Assembly (NCBI GenBank): GCA_018666155.1
Contig: JABJAH010000037.1
Coordinates: forward strand, 309,270 to 373,269
Origin: Rhodospirillaceae bacterium
GTDB taxonomy: Bacteria; Pseudomonadota; Alphaproteobacteria; Rhodospirillales; Rhodospirillaceae
Length of the DNA: 64,000 nucleotides
Reading direction: 5' to 3'
Both the position numbers and the translations under genes were made by a program. Of the stretch, positions 17,889-26,746 are shown piece after piece (position 1 is the first letter of the stretch; each line of letters opens with the position of its first letter). Under the pieces are notes generated by a model. It worked only from the letters and a program-made list of their open reading frames with translations. It searched no databases and was not told where the DNA came from.

Positions 17889-18887
17889 ATGATGAATGCA
17901 CAAATGAGTGCTGAGAAAAAGCCACGTGTGTGCGTTGCCATCGTTAGCTACAACTCGTCAGCGACGCTTCCACGCTGCCTTGATAGCCTAGCAGCCCAGA
18001 CTTATGGGGATTTTTCCGTTGTCTTGATCGATAACGCCTCTGTGGAAAAGCCCGGCGATTTGCTGTCTCGGTTAACAGTCCCGACCTCCTATATGGAAAT
18101 GGAGGACAATCTTGGTTTTGCTCAGGCCATGAATGTGGCGCTCGAAGCCGCTGATTGTGAGTTTCTTGCAGCCTTAAACCCAGACGCCTTTCCGCATCCA
18201 AATTGGCTGGCGGAATTGGTCTACGCCGCGGATCAGAGGCAAGGCTTTGCCGCCTTTGGGTCTGCACAGATAAGCGCTGCCGACAGTGCTGAGATTGACG
18301 GTTTCGGCGACAATCTTCTTGCTTGGGGTCTCGCGTGGCGCGGGCAATCCCTCCCTAAAGACGGAGCGGAAAGCGATCTTTATGAAAGTTTCGGGGTTTG
18401 TGCAGCCGCGGCCCTTTATCGCACCGAGATCTTGAATCAAATTGGAGGCTTTGATGACCGGTTTTTCTGTTTTTATGAAGACGTCGACGTTTCGTTTCGT
18501 CTGCGCCTCGCTGGCCATCGTTGCGCTATTGCTCGATCGGCCGTTGTCGATCATGTCGGTGGCGCGAGCTTTGAAGGAAAATCGGAATTCGCCGATTTCC
18601 TGGTAGCCCGGAATCAGTGGTGGCTCTTGGTTAAAAACATGCCTGCCCTTCTGTTAATCGCGATCCTGCCTGGATACATTTTGATGCAAATCTATGCACT
18701 AATCAGACATCCAACATCATCGCGGATGAAGGGCTTGCGCGAAGGTCTAGCGCAAACCGGCGAGGCGCTCCGTGCCCGTCGCAATATTCAATCAGAAAGA
18801 AAAACATCAGCGCTCGAGCTCAATCGATGGCTGACCTGGAATCCGTTCGACTTTCGCAGCCGGGCAAGCAACGTTAAACGTCTATAG
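17889..18887 (+). CDS. GT2 glycosyltransferase, rhamnosyltransferase-like
   Basis: 332 residues, with several closely spaced ATG codons at 17889, 17892 and 17904. It shares the WbbL-type layout of the divergent neighbour: VCVAIVSYNSSATLPRCLDSL, LIDNAS, MEDNLGFAQAMNVAL, LNPDAFP as metal site, and GGFDDRFFCFYEDVDVSFRLRLAGH. A hydrophobic segment lies at about 250-270. It is probably a second rhamnosyl or related transferase and may be a paralogue of the neighbour. It is isolated on the plus strand and faces wzt, with 11 bases between stops. Confidence 0.87.
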   Translation: MMNAQMSAEKKPRVCVAIVSYNSSATLPRCLDSLAAQTYGDFSVVLIDNASVEKPGDLLSRLTVPTSYMEMEDNLGFAQAMNVALEAADCEFLAALNPDAFPHPNWLAELVYAADQRQGFAAFGSAQISAADSAEIDGFGDNLLAWGLAWRGQSLPKDGAESDLYESFGVCAAAALYRTEILNQIGGFDDRFFCFYEDVDVSFRLRLAGHRCAIARSAVVDHVGGASFEGKSEFADFLVARNQWWLLVKNMPALLLIAILPGYILMQIYALIRHPTSSRMKGLREGLAQTGEALRARRNIQSERKTSALELNRWLTWNPFDFRSRASNVKRL

Positions 18888-18898
18888 GCCTGTCGGCG

Positions 18899-20299
18899 TT
18901 AGACAGAACCGCGATCGATTGCTGCCTCGGATATATTCAGCCCAACCAATCCATGCCGAGTTGCACTTGAAATCACGTCGAAAATCACGGCGTCGTGCAT
19001 CCAGTGGCGTTGCTTGTGGTCTTCCATGGACCCGTCGGCAATGGCGACCGTCAACGCATACGAGCCTGTGGCCAGAGCTGGCCAATGGAAACGAAAACGA
19101 GCAGAGACATATTCGTTGGCAGCAATAGAAACAGCGGGCCCGTTATCAACAGACGTATTCTCACCCAACAGATTCTGACCGAGGCGATCCTTGATATAAA
19201 ATCCAAATATCGGCTGCTCAACCGCCTCTTCCGCATGAACCACAATGCGCAGATCGACCTCCTGGCCGTCGGCGACTTTCGTCAACTGCTGGCCGCTGCT
19301 GCTATCCCATAGCCCCGCATCGACGACGCTCGCGCCGCCACTGCCAAAGTGATTGGCCTCGCGATTAAACGGCGAGCAGGTCGTAAAGCCCGGCGGAATA
19401 AAGGTATTGGTGGCCTGGTCACTCAGCCGTATCGTTTCACCGCCGGGGAAAAACTCGGCGTTCATAGCGGAGGGCGGCGCCCTCTCGTCCAACACCGGCT
19501 CAAGGTCTGGCACGGCTGCTATTTGATCGGGCTCGCGAAACAGGGACTCAACGTACTGTTCACAAATGCGGCCCGCCTCACCCTCGGCCCGAACACGGCC
19601 GTGATCGAGCCACAGCGCGCGGTCGCATAAGCCAGCAACAGCACCGAGATCATGGCTGACAAAAAGGATCGAACCGCGCTGTTTAAAGTCGCTCAGGAAC
19701 CGCATGCATTTTTGAGTAAACCGGGCGTCACCGACCGAAAGGGCCTCATCAATAATAAGAACATCGGCATCCACATGAGCCGCGACGGAAAACGCAAGAC
19801 GCATGAACATGCCGCTTGAGTACGTCTTAACCGGCCGGTCGATGAAATCCTCAAGCTCTGAAAACGCAATGATATCTTGAAGCCGGTCATCGAGTTGAGA
19901 GCGGCTAAGACCAAGAATAGTGCCGTTCAAATAAATATTCTCGCGACCCGTAAAATCAGGCTCGAAGCCAGCGCCCAACTCAAGCAAAGCAGCCACGCGC
20001 CCGTTAACGGTGACCTCTCCAGCTGTCGGGGTGACCGTGCCCGTGATAATTTGAAGAAGGGTCGACTTACCGGCCCCATTGTCCCCAATGATACCGACCG
20101 TTTCTCCCCGTTTTACACCGAACGAGACGCCGCGCAATGCTTCAAAGCTGGGATACATCCGCCAGGGAAAAAGGAGGTGCAGCAAGCGTTGGGCTGAACG
20201 GCGATAAAGCGTATACGCCTTCGAGACAGCAACCGCCGCTATGACATTGCCAGATGAAGAAAGCGCATCCTGGGCGTTAGAGTCTCCATCAAAGGACAT
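18899..20299 (-). CDS. wzt: ABC transporter ATP-binding protein Wzt with C-terminal glycan-binding domain
   Basis: 466 residues from ATG 20299. The longer open frame overlaps the permease and was not used. The nucleotide-binding domain spans about 20-250: Walker A GDNGAGKST at 72-80, signature YSSGMFMRLAF at 160-170, Walker B LLIIDEA, H-loop His at 216. Residues about 315-450 form a Wzt_C-like beta-sandwich (GASVVDAGLWD, DLRIVVHAEE, FGFYIKDRLGQNL, FHWPALATGSYALTVAIADG), which in known exporters recognises the glycan end before export. It works with the adjacent permease at the inner membrane. Confidence 0.93.
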   Translation of the reverse strand: MSFDGDSNAQDALSSSGNVIAAVAVSKAYTLYRRSAQRLLHLLFPWRMYPSFEALRGVSFGVKRGETVGIIGDNGAGKSTLLQIITGTVTPTAGEVTVNGRVAALLELGAGFEPDFTGRENIYLNGTILGLSRSQLDDRLQDIIAFSELEDFIDRPVKTYSSGMFMRLAFSVAAHVDADVLIIDEALSVGDARFTQKCMRFLSDFKQRGSILFVSHDLGAVAGLCDRALWLDHGRVRAEGEAGRICEQYVESLFREPDQIAAVPDLEPVLDERAPPSAMNAEFFPGGETIRLSDQATNTFIPPGFTTCSPFNREANHFGSGGASVVDAGLWDSSSGQQLTKVADGQEVDLRIVVHAEEAVEQPIFGFYIKDRLGQNLLGENTSVDNGPAVSIAANEYVSARFRFHWPALATGSYALTVAIADGSMEDHKQRHWMHDAVIFDVISSATRHGLVGLNISEAAIDRGSV

Positions 20300-21140
20300 C
20301 AGCAAAGCCCTTGCGCGCGTAACGGAAGAACGCCAAACCAAGAGACGCGACCAACCACGCGATTCCTGTGTAAATCGCAAGACCAACCCAATCCGGCTGT
20401 TGTCCATCTAAAACAACGCGGCGCATCTGTAGAACAATAAAGGTCACGGGGTTGAGCATAATCAGGCGCTGCAGACCCGGTCCAAGTCGATCAATCGAAT
20501 ACAAAATGGGTGACAGAAACAAAATGCCCGTCATCAGCAATCCAACAATGTGCTGAATGTCGCGGAAGTAAACACCAATAGCAGACAGAAGCCAGCTTAT
20601 GCCCATCATCAGCAAAATGAATGGCACCAATACGATTGGAATCAAGAGAGCCGTTAGCGGAACTTGCCCCTTAATCACAACCAACGCCACCAACAGCACG
20701 CTCGTACTGATCAGGGCATGAAAAACAGCGCTCCCAGCAACAACGGGAGGAAGGACCTCCAACGGGAACACGGACTTCTTTACGAGGTTGGTATATTCGA
20801 CAATGGCCCCAGGGGCTCCACCCATCACATCGGCCATCAGCCAAAACACAATTAATCCCGAAAAAAGAAAAAGGCCAAAGGACGTGGTGTCACCGCTGCC
20901 TTCAGAACCTGATAGCCGACTTTGCAAGATCACACCGAAGACAAAGGTGTAAATAATCAAAGTGAACAAAGGCACGATTATGGTCCACAGAAGACCTAAT
21001 GCATTGAGACGGTAGCGCCGCGCAATCGCACGCTCTAGAAATTGCTGAAAGACCAATCGGTGCCTGATAAGAACCAGGGTCGGTAACAAGATATCAAGAA
21101 GCCGACCAGACAGAGGTGAGTAGGCATTGCGCAATGTCAT
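20289..21140 (-). CDS. wzm: ABC transporter permease Wzm for polysaccharide export
   Basis: 283 residues from ATG 21140; a GTG at 21152 is possible. It is an ABC-2 type permease with about six membrane helices. It has the RYRLNALGLLWTIIVPLFTLIIYTFVFGVIL segment typical of Wzm/KpsM/TagG, LVKKSVFPLEVLP, and YFRDIQHIVGLLMTGILFLSPILY. It would export the lipid-linked polysaccharide across the inner membrane with Wzt. The start of wzt overlaps its 3' end by 11 bases. Confidence 0.92.
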   Translation of the reverse strand: MTLRNAYSPLSGRLLDILLPTLVLIRHRLVFQQFLERAIARRYRLNALGLLWTIIVPLFTLIIYTFVFGVILQSRLSGSEGSGDTTSFGLFLFSGLIVFWLMADVMGGAPGAIVEYTNLVKKSVFPLEVLPPVVAGSAVFHALISTSVLLVALVVIKGQVPLTALLIPIVLVPFILLMMGISWLLSAIGVYFRDIQHIVGLLMTGILFLSPILYSIDRLGPGLQRLIMLNPVTFIVLQMRRVVLDGQQPDWVGLAIYTGIAWLVASLGLAFFRYARKGFADVL

Positions 21141-21158
21141 TGACCAACCCACACTAGC

Positions 21159-22031
21159 TCACACCCCATTCTTCACACGATCAATAACATCGCGAATGGT
21201 GGCCGTTTCGCTTGGCTCTGTTATGCCAAGAGTTCGTTGAACAGTTTCGGAGACGATGGTCATTCGTCGCTGCACTTCTATCGCCGTTATGACAGAATCA
21301 AGTTTAGTTTGTTCTTTATCCGTTATGACGCCCGCCGTAGGCACGGTGTTGCTTCCATCTGTCTTATAATAGTAGTCACCGATTCTTGTCTTCACGAGGG
21401 AGAAGTCTGAGGTGTAGCGGGCACATAACCGCAACAACCAATCGTAGTCTTCTTGCATTGTCATGGTCGTGTCGAAGAGGATCGGACCGCCCGCCATCTG
21501 CTGCCGATCTATGACATAGCTATGCAGCGGGCAAAAATTGTTGCGCAGCAAATCAATTAAGGCCACTCCACGAAACACAGGAACAATTTCTTCAGTCGTG
21601 TAGAGATAGCGCTCATACACATCGAGCCGCATAATACGGACCGCAGCAAACGCAATCGCTGCCGTGCTTTCTTTGAGACGCGACACCAGCAATTCATAAG
21701 CCTCGGGGTACAGAACATCATCGTAGTCCAAGAATGCAAGGTAGCGGCCTCGCGCCGCCAACAAACCTAGATTGAGCAGTTCAGACCGCGCATCTTGAGG
21801 CTCTGCCTGATCCCAATTCACGACGCTTAAAGTGACACCCTCTTCTTCATCAATCAAAGGCGCCAAAGCTTGGCGCGCTTCATAAACATCATTTTCAGAA
21901 AATCTTTGAGTTGTCAGAATGATATTGAGGGGCCGATAGCTTTGACCAATGAGTGAGAAAACGCACCGTTTCAGCTCTACTAAGCGGCTAACGTCGTGAA
22001 ATCGAACAACTGTATCAATTTGCTCTGACAT
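21159..22031 (-). CDS. GT2-like glycosyltransferase
   Basis: 290 residues. It has a GT-A fold: VVRFHDVSRLVELKRCVFSLIGQSYRPLNIILTTQ, then LLAARGRYLAFLDYDDVLYPEAYELL, where the DYDD motif is the metal/nucleotide site. QEDYDWLLRLCARY supplies the later acidic motif, and YYYKTDGSNT follows. The substrate is unknown. Four bases separate its start from the stop of the large multi-domain gene, and 18 bases separate its stop from the wzm start, so the whole group is likely one transcript. Confidence 0.82.
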   Translation of the reverse strand: MSEQIDTVVRFHDVSRLVELKRCVFSLIGQSYRPLNIILTTQRFSENDVYEARQALAPLIDEEEGVTLSVVNWDQAEPQDARSELLNLGLLAARGRYLAFLDYDDVLYPEAYELLVSRLKESTAAIAFAAVRIMRLDVYERYLYTTEEIVPVFRGVALIDLLRNNFCPLHSYVIDRQQMAGGPILFDTTMTMQEDYDWLLRLCARYTSDFSLVKTRIGDYYYKTDGSNTVPTAGVITDKEQTKLDSVITAIEVQRRMTIVSETVQRTLGITEPSETATIRDVIDRVKNGV

Positions 22032-22035
22032 ACCG

Positions 22036-25000
22036 TTACCACCGCGCTTCAGAGAAGCTAAATTGATTGTCGAAATCAGCGTGTCTTGTCCACTCCTCAG
22101 GAACGCTGACCACTTCGTCTTCCGGCGGTGGGAAGCCGAGCTCCCTCAGTTTATTTGTAAACGTTGCTTCGAATTTCTCGTCACCCCAGCGACGCGCCAA
22201 GATAACGCCAGAGGTGTATATCATGCGCACGACGCCCGTATCCTGTTGGCGGTTGCTCACTTCATGCAGGAACAGCGCAAGGGGACAGGTTCGCAAAACG
22301 AATCCTTTGGCCCGGGCGCGCCAAGACAAATCAACATCCTCACAGTACATGAAAAACGTCTCGTCGAATCCGCCAAGCTCTTCATACGCACATCTTGGGA
22401 TAGCCAAGCACGCCCCGGACACCCATGGGGTGTCGAATGTAAACGGGTCGTACGGCTTAGGATGCTCACAAGGGAACTGGAGGGCTTCAACCAAAGTACG
22501 CTTGTCATTCGCGTCGATCATCTGAAGCATCGCCGTTATCGCGGAATAATGAAAAGCTCCGTCTGGATTGGCTGCGATATAAACATCGGCCCCTTTTTCA
22601 AAAGCGTCTTTCATCAGCCTATTGTGACCGGCACCAAATCCAACATTCCCCGCACTCGGAAGATGCGAGACGGCATCATTGTCTTGCGTTACGGTTTCAG
22701 AAGACGCGCCATTGTCGATGAGCAAAATCCGTGCCTTGCTTTCAAGACCCGCCTGCTTGAGTGATCGTTGCGCACTTTTCACAATGCGCTGAATCTGCTT
22801 ATCCGTGTTGTCGTACGTGACGACACCGACAAAGACCCTGGTCTCCGGATCGACCGGGTTATCGTAGCCGAGAGCGGTGTCTTGCAGGCGTGACACGAGA
22901 TTGGCAGCAGGCGCAATAATCGCTTCTGGGTGACTAGCCCGGGCTGGCGGAAGGTCTGGCCCTGTAAGTGATAAATTCTGCTCATCCATGAACAATTCTA
23001 GAGATTCGGGGTGATCAATGGGAATGATCGCCGGGGTATGAGCCAGATGCGGCGGGTGCGCAATCTTGAGCCATTTAAAGCCTGCCTTCTCACAAACGTA
23101 AAAATAAAGGCGTTCGATGGCGTGGGCTAAGGTTTCATCAATCTGACTCTGCTCTTCGGCAAAATCTGAGAACGTCAAATGAAGATCAAGCAGCGGCTTC
23201 AGCGCCGCCGTGCGCGCCCAGAACATAGAGCCTGACGGAAAATCCAGAACGTCCTTGTCGGAGCGCAGGGTAATGCCCATGCGCTTGCCGAGGGCCTTGG
23301 CCAATTTGAAATTGCCGCCCCAATTGATCCAATGACGCACCGGTTCAAAATGCTGGGCTGCGATGATGCCGAGATCAGGTGTTCGTCCATAAGCCTCGAA
23401 GACACTGTACACGATCTCTTCCGAGCCAAGCAGAGTCTCCAAAAGATAACCGCGCCAATTGGTAAGAACGCCAGCATGGTCGGACCACTTGGAATGGAGA
23501 TGAAGAACAAAATCGTACTTGTCGTATATGTCCTTGAAGCCAATAAGCTTGGGCGCGATATCACGGCCACGGTTTTCCGTTACACGGACCTCAACTTTGC
23601 CCACACCCCAAACTTTGTCTGCGCCCCAACCGTGGAAGAATCCTTCAATGATTGATTTCTTTGCCGGAGAATCGGTCGTGATAAAGACGTCAAACGGCCA
23701 AGGGATGTTCTTAAAGTACCGCTGAAATTCCGGCGTCATTTGTTCGTAGTACAGGTGAACAATGACAGCGAGGCGCGGTGGCGCCGGAATCGGTTTGAAA
23801 CTGAACGGCACCGCCACACTGTAATCATTCTCGATAGGCCGAGCCACTTCCCACGGAACGGCTTTTTCAGGTAGACGCTTAGGCGGAGCTTTCCTTTTTG
23901 TAGTGCGTGTTATTTCCCAGTCCCGATAAACAGCCGTACGCCCAAGTACTGGCTTGGTCAGCTTATACACACCTTCGGCAACGCGCCTTTTTGCCCCGTC
24001 CGGAAGAGGCGCAAGGCGATAAATCGTTCGCACCGCCCGCGCAATGGCACGGCCAGACGTGCCCACAATCATCTGCGGCATGCGCCGGAAGAACCGGATC
24101 GGCGCTGTGATACGCCAGCTGGTAGAGTTCCTTAGAGACCTAATGACATGTTCGCGGCCCTCTAGTTCGAGCTCCAGAGCAGCGCGCCAGACCTTCTGCG
24201 CATTGAGCATTTCCAGTGCTTTCTTTTGGCGCTCGTGCGCCAAGCTTTCCACCACCGCAACTTTCTCAGTCAACTCCATCTCAACGGCGTAAGCCCGGGC
24301 CGCTTCGGCCTTTGCTTCTTCATGCTGGGTAGCCAGTTGATCGGTCATATGCGCCAGTTGATCCATAATATGCGACTGCGTTCTGCTGGCTTCGTTTGCC
24401 GCTTTAAACGCTGACCCGAGGCGACTGTAGGCTTGCCTAATTTCAATGGTCGCGTCCGTGTTTTCGGACGCTGCAAAAAACTCTGTGATGCCATCCGGCA
24501 ACTTTTCGCCATAGCCCAGCACACCAAGGCCATGGCCGTGCAAGAATTCGAAAGATGGGAATTTATCTTTTAGCTCGGCCCAGAGTATGAAAACACCAAA
24601 CCCCTGCTCTCTGACGTTGGTGTCGTGAAACAGCACCACGGCTCTGTCAGAAAGTTTGGGGCGCCAGGTCTCGTAGTCATGCACCACATCATCGTAGAAA
24701 TGCCGACCATCAATGTGCAGAAGATCAACGGAACCGTCTTCGAAATGCTCAACCGCTTCATCGAAGGTGGCGCGGACCAGGCGAGAAAACGACGCGTAAT
24801 GGGATTCGTTGTACGATGACACGCGCTTATAGATCTCTTCGTCGTAGTGACCGGCGTGCTCATCACCTTTCCAATGGTCAACGGCGTAGCATTGCGTGTC
24901 GAGCTTCATCGCCTTCACGGCCTGACAAAACGCGAAGTAGGAATAACCGCCGTGCGTCCCCAGCTCGACAAAGGAGCGCGGCTTTAGAGCTTCAATGAGC

Positions 25001-25173
25001 CAGAAGGCGAAAGGGCCATGATCGAGCCAAGCGGATTGCTCGACATACTGAGGCGCCGAAAAAGATAGCGGAGATAGGTATGCGCCTAAACGGGACTGAC
25101 TGGCGTCGAGACCCTCGGTCGACGCGCTTTCCTTATCCGATGCCTCTGCGGCGGCTGTTTTGCCAGATGTCAT
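22036..25173 (-). CDS. Three-domain protein: methyltransferase, RgpF-like, GT2
   Basis: 1045 residues. Residues about 40-230 form a class I SAM methyltransferase of the Methyltransf_24 type (motif FVELGTHGGYSYF at 68-80, LLHIDGRHFYDDV at 151-163, LFHDTN). Residues about 255-345 are charged and heptad-rich, probably coiled coil, ending in the NSTSWRITAPIRF linker common in polysaccharide GT proteins. Residues about 465-720 are RgpF-like (rhamnan synthesis F), with ENRGRDIAP at 533-541 and HLHSKWSDH at 558-566. Residues 778-1040 are a WbbL-type GT2, with NVGFGAGHN, ANPDG and FMYCEDVDLSW. It may modify, extend and terminate a rhamnose-rich chain. That combined role is inference. Confidence 0.88.
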   Translation of the reverse strand: MTSGKTAAAEASDKESASTEGLDASQSRLGAYLSPLSFSAPQYVEQSAWLDHGPFAFWLIEALKPRSFVELGTHGGYSYFAFCQAVKAMKLDTQCYAVDHWKGDEHAGHYDEEIYKRVSSYNESHYASFSRLVRATFDEAVEHFEDGSVDLLHIDGRHFYDDVVHDYETWRPKLSDRAVVLFHDTNVREQGFGVFILWAELKDKFPSFEFLHGHGLGVLGYGEKLPDGITEFFAASENTDATIEIRQAYSRLGSAFKAANEASRTQSHIMDQLAHMTDQLATQHEEAKAEAARAYAVEMELTEKVAVVESLAHERQKKALEMLNAQKVWRAALELELEGREHVIRSLRNSTSWRITAPIRFFRRMPQMIVGTSGRAIARAVRTIYRLAPLPDGAKRRVAEGVYKLTKPVLGRTAVYRDWEITRTTKRKAPPKRLPEKAVPWEVARPIENDYSVAVPFSFKPIPAPPRLAVIVHLYYEQMTPEFQRYFKNIPWPFDVFITTDSPAKKSIIEGFFHGWGADKVWGVGKVEVRVTENRGRDIAPKLIGFKDIYDKYDFVLHLHSKWSDHAGVLTNWRGYLLETLLGSEEIVYSVFEAYGRTPDLGIIAAQHFEPVRHWINWGGNFKLAKALGKRMGITLRSDKDVLDFPSGSMFWARTAALKPLLDLHLTFSDFAEEQSQIDETLAHAIERLYFYVCEKAGFKWLKIAHPPHLAHTPAIIPIDHPESLELFMDEQNLSLTGPDLPPARASHPEAIIAPAANLVSRLQDTALGYDNPVDPETRVFVGVVTYDNTDKQIQRIVKSAQRSLKQAGLESKARILLIDNGASSETVTQDNDAVSHLPSAGNVGFGAGHNRLMKDAFEKGADVYIAANPDGAFHYSAITAMLQMIDANDKRTLVEALQFPCEHPKPYDPFTFDTPWVSGACLAIPRCAYEELGGFDETFFMYCEDVDLSWRARAKGFVLRTCPLALFLHEVSNRQQDTGVVRMIYTSGVILARRWGDEKFEATFTNKLRELGFPPPEDEVVSVPEEWTRHADFDNQFSFSEARW

Positions 25174-25413
25174 GCCGTGCGCTCTCTTTAGCCGCGAATC
25201 ACTGCTGCACGGTCATGCCGATGCAAACTCGTAAACGCGATTTTGTGGCGCGGGGCATTAACGGTCAATGTGTCCTCACTGGCGCAGTGGCAGAAGCGCC
25301 CCAAATGTCTCTTCAGATCGGCTGGAAGCCAGGGTTATAAGCCATTTTCAGCCTAAAACTATGGCATTTTACCGCCCCATGTCTCCTGGGTCCGGTATTC
25401 GCCAGGATAAGCG
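25174..25413. other. 240-base gap inside the polysaccharide gene group
   Basis: No gene is supported here on either strand. The gap separates the minus-strand GT4 gene from the large methyltransferase-RgpF-GT2 gene, so a minus-strand promoter is expected. A TATAAC-like element is visible on the minus strand near 25337-25342, but no convincing -35 box accompanies it. The plus-strand open stretch at 25080-25340 has no recognisable protein. Confidence 0.4.
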
Positions 25414-26580
25414 TCAGGACCGCGTCGATTGGTCGATAGAATCTTGGTAAAGCGTCACATGCTGGGACCGGATCAATTCGGATGAAAATTCACCGAGCAC
25501 CTTTTGCCGTGCCGCTTTGCCCAAACGCTCACGATCCGCAGGATGGCTGGCCATCCACGCCATAGCGGAGGCTAAGGCTTCTGGATCATCAGGCGGCACC
25601 AGCATTCCAGTTTCCCAAGGAATGACGATCTCCCGATTGCCGCCGATATCCGTCGCGAGCAGCGGCCGTTCCATGGCAGCCGCCTCCAGCAAGGCCCGGG
25701 GCAATCCCTCGCCGCCCAGCGCCGGCAACATAACAACATGGCTTTCGGCGATCTCAGACCTGACGTCCGCGACCTGCCCCTTAAATGTGACACCGGACAC
25801 ATCTGACCATTTCTTGACGAGTGCGTCGGGGATGGATGACGGGTTGCCTGAATCAGGGGCGCCGCAAACCACAAGCTCAGCGTCCACACCCTGCTGGCGC
25901 AGCAACTCGAATGCCGCGACCGCAACCTGAATGCCTTTCATGTGAAGCAAGCGAGCGAGAATTAGAAACCGCATCGGCGGGCTTTTCGGCTCCGTCTGCG
26001 GCACAAAGCGCTCTGTATCGATCCCCGAACCCCGAATCATCCGCACCTGGCCGTCTTTAATACCCATGCCCTCACGGGCGTAGGTGGCATCTTCTCTATT
26101 TTGCAAAACGATTCGGGCATCATTTCGTTTCGCGGACTGCCGCAAGACAAAACCGCAACCGAGTTGAACGGCTTTCGCCAGCAGCGACCGCGCATAAAAG
26201 ACATAACCAAATCCGTTGACGGAATTGATCACCTTAACCTTGCGCCCGAACGCTGCGATCGAACCGATAATCGCTGGCTTCAGGGAAATGTTATGAACAA
26301 CGTCCGGGTTTTCGTGAGCCAAAACCGCTCTGACCCGGAGGAGATCGGGAACGAGCCCGAACACGGCACTCAGTATCGAGCCCGTTCTTTTCCACGCCAG
26401 CGGGACGACCTTAAAATCCGCTCCAGCAAACTGCTCGACATTGTCGCACCGCGCCGCGACCGTCACGTTATAGCCCGCTTCGACCGCCGCCGCCGCAAGC
26501 TCCATCTTATGGGACGCGAAGTAATAGGACTCGGTGACCAGAAACAGAATGCGCGGGTTTGGTGAAGAATCTAGGTCCAT
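25414..26580 (-). CDS. GT4 glycosyltransferase
   Basis: 388 residues from ATG 26580 (MDLDSSPNPRILFLVTESYYF). The open frame upstream adds 14 residues from another ATG and is less likely. It is a GT-B fold enzyme of the WbpH/PglA-like GT4 group: FVTE at the N-terminus, VVHNISLKPAIIGSIAAF, RGSGIDTERFVP, FLILARLLHMKGIQVAVAAFE, and the donor-site PALGGEGLPRALLEAAAMERPLLATDIGGNREIV with its E..LLE..A pattern. The acceptor and donor are unknown. It is the outermost gene of the polysaccharide locus on this side. Confidence 0.88.
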   Translation of the reverse strand: MDLDSSPNPRILFLVTESYYFASHKMELAAAAVEAGYNVTVAARCDNVEQFAGADFKVVPLAWKRTGSILSAVFGLVPDLLRVRAVLAHENPDVVHNISLKPAIIGSIAAFGRKVKVINSVNGFGYVFYARSLLAKAVQLGCGFVLRQSAKRNDARIVLQNREDATYAREGMGIKDGQVRMIRGSGIDTERFVPQTEPKSPPMRFLILARLLHMKGIQVAVAAFELLRQQGVDAELVVCGAPDSGNPSSIPDALVKKWSDVSGVTFKGQVADVRSEIAESHVVMLPALGGEGLPRALLEAAAMERPLLATDIGGNREIVIPWETGMLVPPDDPEALASAMAWMASHPADRERLGKAARQKVLGEFSSELIRSQHVTLYQDSIDQSTRS

Positions 26581-26746
26581 GCCACTTTTGAAATTATTTC
26601 TGCACAGCATCACCAATCCCAATTGGGCCAGGCGCGCTAGTGATCATACGGCACGATCGAGAAAATGCGCGAATTTACGGTCTGAGAGTGGGAAATAACG
26701 GGTCACGCGCTTCCTGCAATCGCCTCGTCGAGCTAGAACGCCCCCC

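Noticed and set aside
22063..22764. A long plus-strand open frame of 233 codons
   Set aside because: It is antisense to the conserved GT2 domain of the large minus-strand gene and has no recognisable domain, so it is an opposite-strand shadow.
7473..26580. Polysaccharide locus as a recently acquired island
   Set aside because: No integrase, transposase, tRNA-flanked repeats or insertion sequence was found. A GC or codon comparison would be needed to test this.
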